64,000 nt of DNA, taken from Lineus longissimus. Taxonomy: Eukaryota; Nemertea; Pilidiophora; Heteronemertea; Lineidae. Position numbers and translations under genes: made by a program. The DNA lies in assembly GCF_910592395.1 (NCBI RefSeq), contig NC_088325.1, forward strand, positions 10,604,109-10,668,108, in the 5' to 3' direction. Positions within the stretch are counted from its first letter, which is position 1, and the number at the start of each line of letters is the position of its first letter. Shown here piece after piece: positions 1-12,910 of this stretch. Below the pieces are notes generated by a model. It saw only the letters and a list, made by a program, of their open reading frames with translations. It had not been told where the DNA came from and searched no databases.

Positions 1-337
1 AGAGTATGTTACGGACCCGTAAGTCACTAAGAGTGCTTTGTGAATCCGGCCCCAGAGCCCCAAACGTTGCGGACCACATTAACGAAAGAACTGTTGTTAG
101 TCGTGCATTAGGTTCGACATCTAATGTAAGACTAATAGAGGTCTAAATATATACTATAGGCCGGGGGGGGGGGGCCGCTAAATGTTTTGTTTATGGACAG
201 CAAACAATCTTGCCTGGGGTGTTGACGAAGTAATTTAAGTAAATATAGAGGTTTTGTTAACCCCATTGTCCGGAATTCGGCTATCTTTGAACAAGCCCCA
301 AAGTGACATGAGTGCCTACATGTACAATGTACAATCA

Positions 338-599
338 AATACACAGGCAAAAGTTTCCGTCCACGGATAGTTGATGGGGGTTAATCATGAACGTTCCATC
401 CATGGGCCATCCATGGATAGTATTGGATGATCTCCATCAGCTATCCATGGATGGACCTCCGCGGATGGAACGTCCATGGGTGTTCAGTGGATTGTTGATG
501 GAATACGTTATAGAATCTATGATGGGCCGTCTATATATCGGTCGTCAACTATCATCGACCGTCAACTATCCGTGGACGGACAATTTTGCCGGTGTATTA
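338..599. repeat. Short foldback element (MITE-like)
   Basis: The two ends form an imperfect inverted repeat of roughly 35 bp. The left arm reads ATACACAGGCAAAA and then CCGTCCACGGATAGTTGA; the right arm is its complement at about 562-598. The interior carries more inverted copies of a CCATGGATAG motif, so the whole unit can fold. The 107-codon open frame inside it is a by-product of the repeat and is not called as a gene. No clear target duplication was seen. The rest of 1-980 shows nothing recognisable apart from a G tract near 165-176. Confidence 0.55.
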
Positions 600-982
600 G
601 TCGCGGGTCACCTTAAAGATGATCCTCAAATCTTAGCCATACTCAGATCTTGGGATGAACAACTGAAAACAGTGCCAATCGACACAGATTTGTCAATATC
701 ACGGATGTAAAGCAAAGGGATTAGCGAATTGTGGCTTCCAGCAACTATTTTCGAGGCAGACCATGCGGACAACGATGTGTTTATTAGAGGGCAACAACTG
801 GGACATTATTTGCTTTTGAGAGGGATATTTGAATGGCGGGAAAGAATCCTTTAATATGCAAAATAGTCGGGCGTCGAACGCCAAAAACTTATGATGAAGT
901 GTTTAATTTATAAGCAAACATTTGAATAAAATCATACCCGAAGGTGTACAAATGAATTCGTTCATCTCAAGTTCCCCGTATT

Positions 983-990
983 TATATAAG
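983..990 (+). promoter_or_regulatory. Candidate TATA box of the SLC34 gene
   Basis: TATATAAG lies about 70 bp upstream of the proposed start codon at 1056. Transcription would begin near 1013-1020 and leave a short 5' leader. Position and sequence fit a TATA promoter; no transcript evidence is available. Confidence 0.45.
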
Positions 991-1055
991 GATTTTCGTC
1001 AGTAAATTTAGTCCATGTTAAAGTATTGGGAAAATGCTGATAGCGATAGGATAGT

Positions 1056-4000
1056 ATGGATAATCCTTGTGACAATATCGATTCAGAAATTGTGAGTTAC
1101 CATTTCGGAGATGGCTCGTTTATGATTCTTAAAGGCGAAACTGTAGCGACTCTATTTGGCCAATCTTGGGAACACCAGAACCCTATCAAACACCAAAAAT
1201 CGGACAATATTCTGTTTTCGGAGGCCATGCTGAGGTGACAATGTCCTCCGGGTAATACATTATTACAATTTTGTGGGTTTTGGATGAGTTCTGGTGTTTC
1301 TTAGATTGGCAAAATGGAGTCACTTTAGTTTCTGATACGTGAATCGCACTGGCGCGGAAGTTGCCCCGGCCTAATACCTCACAGTTGAAAGAATTCAATA
1401 CTCGGCCCAATACTCGGTCTACACCCGCTCGCACCTAGGCCGCAATTCTCATTATCCTACTGTCTTATCAAAGGGTTATCAGGGCAGAGCTTGATAACAT
1501 CGACCTCCACGAAACGTATTTCTCGGGGTTTGACAGGCCTTAACTGACAAGGGCATTAAAACTCGGACGCCGCAGGTTTCGCGTGGGGAGTTTAAACATC
1601 TTTAAAATGCCCAAAATGCCCATTCCTATGGGCATCATCCCCGTGGGAGAAGTTACATCCATATTGGCCTATATCCGTATGTCGGGAGGGGTCACAGAGG
1701 GGTTTCTTTCAACGAGGCCAAAACTACTGTTTTTTAAACATTCGTGTACATGTATAATTTGAATTTCAATTTGAATTTGTATATTTAGGAAGATCATGCC
1801 ATTTTTCAGGGTGACGCGAAAACTCCCGTCGGCGTCGACAATGTTGCCGTCGACATCTCGGACGAGAAAGATCACAAAGCGAATGGAAAGATACCGCTCG
1901 AGGAGGGGTTGGATCCATGGTCAACTCATGATATCGCCCTGAAAGACCCCGGCAAATCATGGGCTGGTAAGCTTCTTCTTCTCCCGCGTTCGCTCTGTAC
2001 TTTGACGCAGAAATGAAAATTGACAGCCAATTTATTGGCCACATCAGGTTAGAAAGAAACACTTTTGTGGACTTTATGTCCACATAAGCGTTTCACGCTG
2101 TGTATGGGCCTTTTTTATTCTGGCACAGTGACATTTTCTGTTGGTAACGTGATGTGCGGTAGCAAATACCACGGACGATATACGCCGCGTTTGACACTTG
2201 TATGGAGATAGGCCTTTAGTATGCTCTCATAGCGGCAACCGATATTTATTCACTTCCTTGTTTACAGAACTCGATACAAAAGGGAAGGTAGTGCGCGTTT
2301 TGTGGCATTACATCGGGAAGATTCTCCTACTAGTCGGGTTCCTTTATCTCTTCATTTGTTCTCTCGATGTGCTCAGCTCGGCTTTCAAGCTGTTGGGAGG
2401 TAAGTTTTGATAAATTATGAAGAAAAGTCACGAAAATTCGGACTGTATCGCCCAATAAAAATGGAAGTATGAGTGGCATAAAATCGCAAATCTGTTGTCA
2501 GTTCACCTAAACCAGTCAAGAATATGATTCCTCTTATATGAAATAACACAATAGATATTTATGAGGATATTCCAATGGATAAAATTTGGTTTTTGGTGCA
2601 AAATCTAATAATTCTAAAAAATGAAATACAGTACTTCAAACATCTCAGCAGATGGCGTTTTATAGTAGTTTTAAAACACATTGCCGTTGTGCAGACTGCT
2701 ATACAACTACTATAGATACCAAGTTTCAACAAATTTGCATGCATAATAGCTGCACTACGGCATTGTGAATAACTGCATTTCTATTTCCTGAGCCGCCATT
2801 AGCGTACCTCGTTAACTGCCTGTAAATGAAAAATGTAGTTTCTGTTGTCACCTCCAGGTCGAGTTGCTGGTCGTGCATTCGCCGACAACGAGCTTCTCCA
2901 GAATCCAGTTGCTGGCTTGATGGTCGGTGTCTTAGCTACAGTCCTGGTCCAGAGCTCATCCACATCAACCAGCATCGTTGTTACCATGGTAGCAGCCAAT
3001 AGTGAGTAGACGATCACAATCTGCTGAATTTTGAAGCGAATTCGGGGGGCGGGATATACCGTGGTTCCGTTTGACTAAACTGCAAGTACTCGTAACTAAA
3101 ATTGCAATTTAAAACACATTTCGGTGCTAACTCACAAATAAGTTGTTTTCGTGAATTAAGGTGGTTTGAAGATATCATGATTATTATCAAAATAGTCACG
3201 CTCTTTGAATATGTCGCTATGTACGCTATTGTGAGAAGGTTCAACAGTCCGCGCAGGTGTATTGGAGTTGTATTGAGAAAATATTGTTGTCCTGTCTACC
3301 AACAACATCGACAGTAAGCGTGGGAGAGCGTGCATTCTTGCAATTGTTTACACAAACTGGATGCACCGGATTCCTTATCATGAATATCTATGGAGTATTG
3401 ACGCTCAAACTTGGGTAATGAATAACACACGTGTATCACAAAACTATTCACTGAACCATATCAATTTTGTTTTTGTGATCTTATTTCAAAGTCGATCGTT
3501 TGGTTTCCAGTTTTGTACGTAAAGACGGCGATTCCCATCGTCATGGGCGCTAACATTGGCACGTCAGTCACCAACACCATTGTCTCCATGGGCCACCTTG
3601 TGGATCAAAACGAATTCAGGAGGGCTTTTGGTGGCGCCACTGTCCACGATATGTTCAACTGGCTGACCGTTCTCATCCTGTTACCCATTGAGGTTCTGAC
3701 TGGTAAGTTGGCATTTCGTTTGCCTGACGTTTGAATACATTCTCGAAAGCAGACATGCTATTCACAGGCATACCCTCTCTGCCAGTATTTGATAGTTTCC
3801 ATGTTGTGTGTCAATTGAAATGAAATTCTTTTAACATCCCATTATTTTTGCTTTTAGGATATCTTTATCGTTTGTCCAAGGCGATCGTGAACAGCATGGA
3901 ACTTGAAACATACACGTCAGGAAAACAGGAACTTCTCAAAGCAGTTACCAAACCTTTCACACGGCTAATTGTCAAGGTAGATTTAGCCAACAGCGCCCGA

Positions 4001-5924
4001 TTCTTCAAAGCAGTTAGACAACTAACTCATTCTTTCTCCCAGTTATGTCGATTAGATTTAACACCAAGTTGGTGAACATCAACATGCTCGAGCAGCTAGG
4101 CCCAGAATGTCATTCTATAGAACTCATTGAAGTTTTAATACTTAGATTTTATATTTTTTGGCAATAAGAGCGATTCAATAGTATAAATGTACTTGTCATT
4201 CTCTTGAAAGAATACGACATATTCTGAGATGTCCTTTTCGCAGAACAAAATATGTTGACAATAGTCAGGCTTACTTATTTATCAATGAACACGACCACAC
4301 TGCATTGAATTAACATTACATCAAGTGACTCTGTATTGAGATCTGCAGATCAAATATCGAAAATAGCTAATTAAAAGTTGATAATAGAGAGAAAACCATT
4401 GTTTACTGGAGTAAGAATCACTTGAGGCTTGTCCTGTTAAGTGTCTCAGAATATTGTTCGTGAAATATCCATTTTCCGTCCGATAAACCGAAAGACGTTC
4501 TCTTTATTGAATTTCAGGTGGACTCTCAAGGTATTGCCAAAATAGCCTCAGGGGACGAGGAAGCCTCGGAATCATCTCTAATAAAGATTTGGTGCAAATA
4601 CAACACGACCTATCGCATGGAGAACCAGACCGTCACCAATCTGACCGAGGTGAATGGCCTCAATATGACCTTGAACTTTACTGAAGAGGTCATGGTCGAA
4701 CACAAGATCGGGTCCGAAAAATGTAAGAATTGTGATCGTGAGGTATTCCGGGTGCTTCTACTCCTGCTAGATTTCTCTAGAGTAAACGAGTTGGACTACT
4801 AATGTCGCAATGATATGCGATGCTTATTTCTTCCGTTTCAAGTTTCAAGTTTCTAATCGCTTCCAATGGGGGGGGGGGGGGGGGGGGGGGGATGGGCCAA
4901 AACCAGCAAGGACATACACATGAAATGAGCCTCGGTACAGGACTTTTTTGCGCCATGTAAATGACCTAATTTCTACCCATGCCATTTACAACGCAATGTA
5001 TGTCTACCTCTTTTTCCAGGCCCCTTCATGTTCATGAACGTAGCGGGAGTATGGAGTGACGAGGCGATCGGCGCCATCTTACTTTTCATAGCCCTCTTCA
5101 TCCTCTGCGCATGCCTGGTTCTGATCGTCAAGCTGCTGAACTCTCTGCTCCGTGGAAGCATCGCAAAGGCTCTCAAGAAATTCGTCAATTCCGATTTCCC
5201 GGGAAAATTAGGCTTCCTCACCGGATACATCGCCATTATACTTGGCGCTGGCTTGACAATTCTGGTCCAATCGAGTTCAATTTTCACGTCGACCTTGACC
5301 CCGTTGGTGGGGATCGGTGTTCTGAGCATCGACCGGATGTATCCGTTGACCTTGGGGTCAAATATCGGCACAACAGCAACAGGAATGCTAGCAAGTTTAG
5401 CATCATCTGGTAAAACGTTACCCAACGCCATGCAAGTCGCTTTTTGTCATTTGTTTTTTAATATCACGGGCATTCTCATTTGGTACCCCGTGCCGTTCAT
5501 GAGGCAGATCCCCATAAAGATGGCGATGTTCCTGGGAAACGAGACGGCAAAATATCGCTGGTTCGCGGTGGTCTACTTAATAATGATGTTCTTCTGCCTC
5601 CCAGCGCTTGTATTTGGACTGTCTCTTGCTGGATGGTACATTTTACTAGCCGTCTGCGCTCCTTTCGCCCTGTTAGCCATAGTGATCTTGATAATCAAAC
5701 TCATTCAAAACAAACGTCCAACATGTCTGCCGGTGAAAATGCGAACATGGAAATGGCTACCGGAACCGCTGAGGTCGCTTGCACCACTAGACAGAGTGTT
5801 CAGACGGATGTGCGCGTGTTGCAAGTCGTGTAAACAAGAGGAAAATGGCGTAGAGCTGTCTGTTGATGAAAACGAGAAAGGAGGGCTGGAAAACTCGGCC
5901 TATTCTTTTGAAACGCATATGTGA
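1056..5924 (+). CDS. SLC34: Sodium-dependent phosphate cotransporter, SLC34 (NaPi-II) family
   Basis: Plasma-membrane Na+/phosphate symporter. Exons: 1056-1091, 1789-1966, 2268-2399, 2858-3001, 3511-3702, 3858-3976, 4518-4722 and 5020-5924. All junctions are GT-AG with matching phases, and the joined frame is 636 codons plus stop, usual for SLC34. Both signature repeats are present: QSSSTSTS near residue 147 and QSSSIFTS near residue 419, each with a GSNIGT/GANIGT-type partner. The loop between the two halves (exon 4518-4722) has five N-glycosylation sequons (NTT, NQT, NLT, NMT, NFT), as expected for the large extracellular loop. The Asp of VHDMFNWL near residue 210 is kept; from memory, this residue marks electrogenic members, whereas vertebrate NaPi-IIc has Gly there. 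The tail is Cys-rich (CACCKSC) and ends ETHM, a weak class I PDZ ligand. Exon 1 (12 codons, ATG in a fair context, gtgagt donor) is the least certain. A 24-base G run at 4868-4891 sits in the last intron. The family call is very secure; the paralogue is not. Confidence 0.93.
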
Positions 5925-6346
5925 CAGTTCTGGGAGAAGCGTCATTTTGTGTTTTGTTAAAAAATGTACGGGGAACGCGTCGGGTTTTAAGATTCTGTGT
6001 TTCGTTATCTATAGCCCTGCACTTTGTTGCTCGATACGCAAAATTCTGCCACTTCGTGCAAAGCAAATATTGGTTCACGTCGCTCTGACGAAGCCTGAAA
6101 ATAACGGTGTGTTTTTATAATGTTTTTATTTAATATGCTTAGTTTCTTATCAATATCTTACAATTACTCAAATCATAAGGGTTCTCCTAACATTTTGTCA
6201 ATGAATCGGCCTGAAAAATGGCCAACTCTGTTTGTAAAATTTCGGTTAAATTCTATCATTCCTTCCGACACAAAAATAACTTTCTGGTGTCAGCCTCATT
6301 TTGGTGAAACATTGATGACTGTTCTATTGTATGTACATGTATTGCT

Positions 6347-7246
6347 ACTCTTAGCTACATGTATACCAGACACAATTTTCAAAGATTTTAGCTCAACAGA
6401 ATGTTCACCTCGTTGAGGTGTGCAATAAAAGTGTTTGACGAAATTCACTCTTAGCTACATGTATACCAGACACAATTTTCAAAGATTTTAGCTCAACAGA
6501 ATGTTCACCTCGTTGAGGTGTGCAATAAAAGTGTTTGACGAAATTCACTCTTAGCTACATGTATACCAGACACAATTTTCAAAGATTTTAGCTCAACAGA
6601 ATGTTCACCTCGTTGAGGTGTGCAATAAAAGTGTTTGACGAAATTCACTCTTAGCTACATGTATACCAGATACAATTTTCAAAGATTTTAGCTCAACAGA
6701 ATGTTCACCTCGTTGAGGTGTGCAATAAAAGTGTTTGACGAAATTCGCTCTTAGCTACATGTATACCAGACACAATTTTCAAAGATTTTAGCTCAACAGA
6801 ATGTTCACCTCGTTGAGGTGTGCAATAAAAGTGTTTGACGAAATTCACTCTTAGCTACATGTATACCAGACACAATTTTCAAAGATTTTAGCTCAACAGA
6901 ATGTTCACCTCGTTGAGGTGTGCAATAAAAGTGTTTGACGAAATTCACTCTTAGCTACATGTATACCAGAAACAATTTTCAAAGATTTTAGCTCAACAGA
7001 ATGTTCACCTCGTTGAGGTGTGCAATAAAAGTGTTTGACGAAATTCACTCTTAGCTACATGTATACCAGATACAATTTTCAAAGATTTTAGCTCAACAGA
7101 ATGTTCACCTCGTTGAGGTGTGCAATAAAAGTGTTTGACGAAATTCACTCTTAGCTACATGTATACCAGACACAATTTTCAAAGATTTTAGCTCAACAGA
7201 ATGTTCACCTCGTTGAGGTGTGCAATAAAAGTGTTTGACGAAATTC
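6347..7246 (+). repeat. Nine-copy 100-bp tandem repeat, each copy carrying a poly(A) signal
   Basis: Nine head-to-tail copies of exactly 100 bp, nearly identical (a few substitutions, such as CAGACACAA to CAGATACAA or CAGAAACAA), follow the SLC34 stop codon by about 420 bp. Each copy has an AATAAA at 6424 and every 100 bp up to 7224. Just upstream is a 6-bp hairpin, CACCTC-GTT-GAGGTG, and just downstream a GT-rich stretch, GTGTTTG. The array therefore looks like a repeated 3'-end cleavage cassette for the SLC34 transcript. That function is inference; the repeat itself is certain. Confidence 0.95.
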
Positions 7247-7865
7247 ACTTTTGGAAACCGGGCCAAACATCGAATCGTCCTATGTGATAAATGGTGACAC
7301 ATACTTCCAACTCACGTAGACACTAAACATGTGAACCAGTGTATGGACTATCTTTCTTGAAGAAAAATGACACCAAGATATCTTGATTCGGTCCAGTGGT
7401 TTTAGCTCCAGGGTTAATAAAGTTGTAAAAGTAAAGTCGTCCGGAGTAACTGGACAGTTGCGAATTTTGTTCTTTTTATGAGTCAAATTACTCCAGACTC
7501 TTCGCCGTTACAAATTTAGCTCACCATTACTGGACTAAATTGCGATATCTTAGCCTGATATTTTACACAGAAAGATTTTCCATCTACTGGCATTGGTGCG
7601 TTTGGTCTGACGGGGGTGACAATAGTATTTGTTTAACCCCCAAGTATAGATTATACAGACCACTTCCCAATGGTGTCAAACACCCAAAGGAATATATTTT
7701 TAGAGTCATTTTAAAGAAGTATAGTATACCACTATCACTATCTTAAGTCTTCATATTAAAATAATTGTACATAGAAAGCGTATTTAGTGTTCATGTTTTT
7801 GACAGTACTGCATATAAGTCAGTTCATACCATCGATTGCATCTTGTGATATAACTCAATGATACG
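7247..7865. other. Intergenic, nothing recognised
   Basis: AT-rich sequence between the tandem array and a MITE. The 68-codon frames on both strands have no domain or splice context. No gene is called. Confidence 0.6.
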
Positions 7866-8208
7866 TTAAAGGGAACTGAAACCGCCAAGCCAGTTCGTAT
7901 GACCTCGTTTTCATTTCCCGCGTATCGGGTGATCAGAACGAGGCATGAATGAAACATGGCGCCTAGCTGTCAATCATTGAGTGACGTCACTACTATGGAA
8001 TTTACTACGAAAACTCATGAATGAAAGATCGCATGACTCACGTGATTCTCACATGATTCTCAATAATAACAAATTGAACTGCGCATGCTCGGGCACTGGG
8101 GGCGGAGCTACAAATCTGAACTCGAATAGGAAGTTGGAAGTTTGACTTTCTCGGGCGGTGAAAGTCGAAAAGTTGAATAAATCGCTCGGCGGTTCCAGTT
8201 CCCTTTAA
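7866..8208. mobile_element. MITE with TTAA target duplication, copy 1
   Basis: TTAA flanks both ends. The terminal inverted repeat is AGGGAACTGAAACCGCC on the left, and the right end is its complement with one mismatch. A second, nearly identical full-length copy lies at 55844-56188. TTAA duplication is typical of piggyBac-type elements and also of Kolobok; there is no coding sequence to decide between them. It lies just downstream of the Ig-like gene's stop codon. Confidence 0.88.
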
Positions 8209-8286
8209 GCAGGATACCGCGGTCGGTATACGATCGAGCCCTGTTCTTCACCCTTGTCGACTCTTCTAGGGTCAGGCCACCTCATT

Positions 8287-10919
8287 CTAAACCTTCCGGC
8301 GATGAACTGTACCCACGCGCCGTTCAATTTCCGACACAAAATCCACGTAAGCTGCCCCAGATGTGAACTTCCCCTTGGCCACGCAGACGAGCCTGAATGA
8401 GCGGCCCCTATGCAGCGCAGGTGTGGGTTCGTATCCAGCTCTGATGTCCAAGTGAGCGATGCCTTCTGACTCCGTGATGGTGAAATGCTCTGAGGCATGT
8501 ACTTGTTCATTATGGGGATCATGATCCATAGAAGAACCGTAGACCAACTCATTGAAGTAGTTGGTCGAATAGAACTCGTATTTTGCACCTGGTTCGCTGG
8601 CGTTACATGTGAAACGGAAATCCTGAAAAAGTGAAGTGAAGCACTGCTGAAGATGTTTTCGTAGTTTCAGAAGCTTTCTCCATTGCCAACATGTCTGGGT
8701 CGGCAGCAACTACTTTGCGGACACTCTTGTCTTATGTGAAATAGACACCTCTCTTATCACGGTTAGAGCATTTTTACCTTGCTCCCGAAACGTTGTCACT
8801 AATTCAAAAACTAAAGCCACTTTTCGATTTGGCACACGGCCCTCAACTGAAATTATGACGTGTTTTTCTAGACAAGTAGCAGATAAAAGAAGTAGGTTTT
8901 TCATACCACCTACCTGGTTGAATGCGGCGTCATCCAAAGCAACCGGGGACTGATTCGGCGTGGTAACATCTATTCTCTCCACAACTATAACCTTAAAGAT
9001 CTTGCGCGCAACGACGCCTCCATACGCTGCCTTGCACTTATAGAGGGCGCTCTCACCAATAGAAATCATTGGGTCGATAGCGTAATAGTTGAACTGCGAG
9101 TAACCAAGGTGTTCATTTAGATATTCTTGACCATTATAGAAGTCTGCGTCTCTGCGTATTTTCTTCCACCGACCAGTCTCTTCGGATTTTCTGTGCACTG
9201 TAATATTGGGTCTTCCAAGTGCGTGTTCACCCCAGCAAACGAAGGTCAGGGGGTAAGTTGAGTTTTTCTGGACAACAAGTGGTAATAACAGTGTCCCCTC
9301 TTCATCCTCGGTAAGTTTTCTTATCAAGCTGCTGTCTCTCTCCTCGGTGTCTATCCACACTGCTGGCCTTGGGTCCGCAGTTCTTTGCAGCGCGAATTGG
9401 CTGAAGGTCTCGATGGTAAAAGAGCTCCGAGCAGGCGCACCAATGTTGATAGTCCAGTGATACCGAGCAAGCAGGGATTCAAGACCAACGTTGCCTTCTT
9501 TCCTAGTAAGTTCAAATTTCCCAGAATATCCTCTCACACCGTCCCGATTATAACTCAGGTGTTCTCCCTTCCATGTCGTTGCAAAAACACGAGAGAAAGA
9601 CCGACCTGGGTGATTATTGCGGCCATTTTTCTTTTCACTTACAACATCCGGTTGTTCGGAGAAGTTGGCGATGTGCATATCACTTGCATTCAGTTTCAAT
9701 CCGACTGTGACATTAATTTTGGTCCTTCTGTTGTAAAATTCGATATTTCGCTCGGGTAGGCCTACAAGTGTTGGCAATTTCATTCCGCCCATTTCAATCC
9801 ACGCGGTTAGCTTCGCAGATATTCTGACCTCATTGCAGGGGGTCTTGAAGTTAACAGACAGATGGACATCGTCGATATGATCAGGCACGTAAGACCCTTC
9901 AAAAATGCAGTATAATGCGTAGTTTTGACCCATATATATGCCCCTTGAACAGGCAGCCTCATCCTTGAAATCACTGCCGTCATCTGAAAAACAGAAGAAA
10001 ATATATGGTGATGTAATACTACATGACTAGTTGGTTTGAACCAGACAAGCCTTTGAAGCATATACACTAGTATATCGTTCTTTATTGAAATCGAAAATAC
10101 ACACAAGATTGAACAAAGGGCTATAGCCAAAAAGACAAGCCTTTAAGCGACATAGTTAACAATGAAATGCCATAAGATGCGCAAGCTATCAGAGTTTGAT
10201 TCTGAGAGATGAGATGCTATATTCCTTGTTTGTCCACGACGATTTCTTTTTATTGTCTCAGAAATTCGCTGCGTAAATATAAACTTACGAGAGTAGGGCA
10301 CATAGAATACACTTGTCCGGTTCGACACGCTGTCCGTGGCGTGTTTCTTTATCCTCCAGGTGGCTCTCGGTTGATATGGACTGCCGATGTTAATCCATGC
10401 CCAGAAGTCCTTTCCAGCTTTGGGTCCTGGATACGGGCTAAGGCCAGGTCGGACTGTCCCCAGATCGATTTCACGTTGAGGATTACATTCATCACGTGCA
10501 TTTGCCTAAATTGTGACAGAAAGGAATGGATAAGATAAAATGGCAGCAGGAGACAAATACAAGTTCACTACCAAATATATACATAACACGATAATAGAGA
10601 AGTTCTACTGCAGTGATCGACACGTTTTCGTGTTTTTAGTTTTTGGGTATGTGAGAATTCTGCAGGTATAATAGAAAAATCGCTCGTGGAGTGACCTACA
10701 TGAGTGGCAGTATGAGAGCCCAACAAAATAAAAAACAAAAACAAAAACGTTTTAACTGTCTCCCTACTTTTTGAAGGTTATACTGATGCTGAACGAATTA
10801 TTTTTGCCTATCTGCCGAATATCCATAAACACTCTAATGATAAAATATCTACTCACCGAATTTACTGCAAATGCGAGCACCAGGTACAGAAATCCTCCAA
10901 AAAATTGATCGGCAACCAT
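8287..10919 (-). CDS. Secreted Ig-like domain protein of unknown family
   Basis: Four exons on the minus strand: 10857-10919, 10289-10505, 8914-9983 and 8287-8622. Splice sites and phases match and give 561 codons plus stop. Residues 1-24 form a signal peptide (GGFLYLVLAFAVNSANA); no later membrane segment is seen, so it is probably secreted. A motif FWAWINIGSP near residues 55-63 recurs as YHWTINIGAP near 269-278, which suggests an internal duplication of an unnamed module. Cys343 (TFVCWGE) and Cys410 (ALYKCKA) have the spacing and the Y-x-C of an Ig-like domain. A second, weaker Ig-like region lies between Cys456 and Cys530. I do not recognise the family. An immune or adhesion role is only a guess from the Ig fold. 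The exon model is well supported by the phases. Confidence 0.8.
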
Positions 10920-12529
10920 TCTGATTTGAAATCTTAGCGGTCTGAACCAAAAAGTAGGTATTTGTTGTTGTTTATTATCAGTCTGCTTCTTAACGTATAT
11001 ACTGGTACAATGTGTATTCCATGACTAATTGGCTTACCTGTTGGCCTACTTATATATATCGTCTCATAATAGAAAGAAGAATCTAACAGAAAACCCATCA
11101 ATATTTTCAGCGATTCGGTTATTTCCGCTGCCCATTTTGATCTGGTGCCCAAGTTAAGCCATTTCTATCGATTTATCGGTGGCGTTGCCTATAAAAAACC
11201 CCACAACGGACATGTTTTTTTTTGAAAAAAACGACATTGGAAAGCTCGGAAGCCGGCTCAGGTTCTGAGGTCATTTTGAGCTTATAAAAAGCTACTTTGG
11301 AGACCTTTGAAGAATTTGAAGACCTTAAACAAGGCAAACAAGAGTCGAGCTCGAGAGTTAAAAAAATGGAAATTTTACAACAGAGAGGTTAAGATTTTGA
11401 TCCGAAAGCGAACCGAAAATCTGGAGAAAAAAGTCACCTCGTTCTCATTCTCGGATCAAAATCTGAACCTCTCACTGAAATCCCTCTCCATACGAAAAAA
11501 GTTCCTCTTGGCTTAAATCTATTTTGATATGATCTATACGTTGAGACGATCCCCAATGGGTTATGCAGGTTGTAACACTTACACTGCGCAGATCGTCAGG
11601 CTTGCAAGCACAGGTATTCTGGTATCCTAGGCCCAGAGCAATTGAGAGAAATTGGCTGATTTCGTGTTGCGAGTGATGAGGTCACGAAATGATGGTCTCG
11701 TGGTGCAGGATCGCCAACGTGTTCTGCTGTGATACACCCCTCAGCGTGCTTGGAATACCTAGGATACCCTCTGGTTCCATGAACATCAACTAACCGACAA
11801 CTCGGCTGGGTTAACGTAGAGCATCCAATTAGCTCAACTGAAAGCTTCGTAATACCCTTACCGAGCCGCAGTCGGTATCAAAGCAATCAAAGCAATCGAT
11901 GCATCATCATCAACTCATACACGACTTCTGAATGGAACATTTATTGCAGGCGCTATGCTTCACATGTACATCAGACCGAGTCTAGCTTACTGATCTACGC
12001 CGGACAACAGGAAATGAATAGGTTCATTTTCACCGCCCGAAAAAATGTAAAATGTAGGCCGAAATGTTGGTCGTGCGAAATAATCTTTGGCGTAAAGCAT
12101 CTAATGACCTCAACTTACCCTTGACAAAATGTCGTAACAGTTGTACTGTATGTACTGTTATAGAAGTGATGTGATGCAATTACCATTGAAAGCAATTCTA
12201 AAGCTACAAAATCTTTTGAGAAAATAAGTTTATTTCGATTTTTGATATACTGCATCAATTCATGAATTGACTTCCAGCTTGATTTTCTGGATTTAGTTGA
12301 GGTAAAGTAGTGTCCTGGCGTCATGAGGCGAGAGCAGTGTCGGGTGACGAAGGTGACAACATCATGTACGTCAGGAAAATCGATTTTTATCTTTCTATAA
12401 GACACCATATGGTATAAAGCTTAAGAATGTAAGTAAAGTAATTCGCGTGGTGTTAGAAGGGTCTAAAGAAACAACGCTTAGTACGAAGAAACTAAGGGAG
12501 AGTTTGTAGGACCGACGAACAACACCAAC
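10920..12529. other. Intergenic, no gene recognised
   Basis: Sequence between the first exon of the Ig-like gene and a foldback MITE. The open frames at 10934-11152 (-) and 11307-11516 (+) are low-complexity and have no domain. It holds whatever promoter drives the Ig-like gene, but no TATA box or other clear site was seen. Confidence 0.5.
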
Positions 12530-12910
12530 TAATGCAAGTATCAATTCGTTTCTTGTACCCCCCCCCCCCCTCCTCAAGGGTAGTTAAGCTATCACCACTA
12601 ATCTTTGCCGATGCTTGAGTAGTATTTATTTTTCCTTTAGTGAAAATTTGGCGAAGCTGGAAAGAATAAGGATGCTAATGTGTCGATGTCTTGTCGAACA
12701 TACAGCCTTACCCAGTAAAATTAGTTCGGTTACTTTATATGACGGTGATAACTGATATATTGTTGATGGTGATGTCTTGACGAAAGAAAAAGTAGCATTG
12801 GTGAAAAAAGGGTGATGCTTGAGCCTTAAGATGTCGTTATAGGGTGATAAGGTGTCGTACCCTTGAGGAGGGGGGGGGGGGGGACAAGACACGAATTGAT
12901 ACTTGCATAA
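12530..12910. mobile_element. Foldback MITE with TAA target duplication and C/G tracts in both arms
   Basis: The element runs from 12533 (TGCAAGTATCAATTCGT) to 12907 (its complement) and is flanked by TAA on both sides. The inverted arms exceed 50 bp. Each carries a long C tract (near 12558 on the left, seen as G near 12868-12882 on the right) followed by TCCTCAAGGGTA. A three-base TAA duplication fits PIF/Harbinger-type elements. There is no transposase. Confidence 0.75.

Noticed and set aside
387-710. 107-codon open frame on the plus strand
   Set aside because: It runs along an inverted, repeated CCATGGATAG element and has no domain or splice context.
6347-7246. CRISPR-like or satellite array
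   Set aside because: The units are contiguous and fully repeated, with no unique spacers, and the context is an animal 3' flank.
8710-8913. Extension of the large minus-strand frame past the donor at 8913
   Set aside because: CAG|GTAGGT at 8914/8913 joins in phase to the exon at 8622, which continues the Ig-like protein; the extension is intron read-through.
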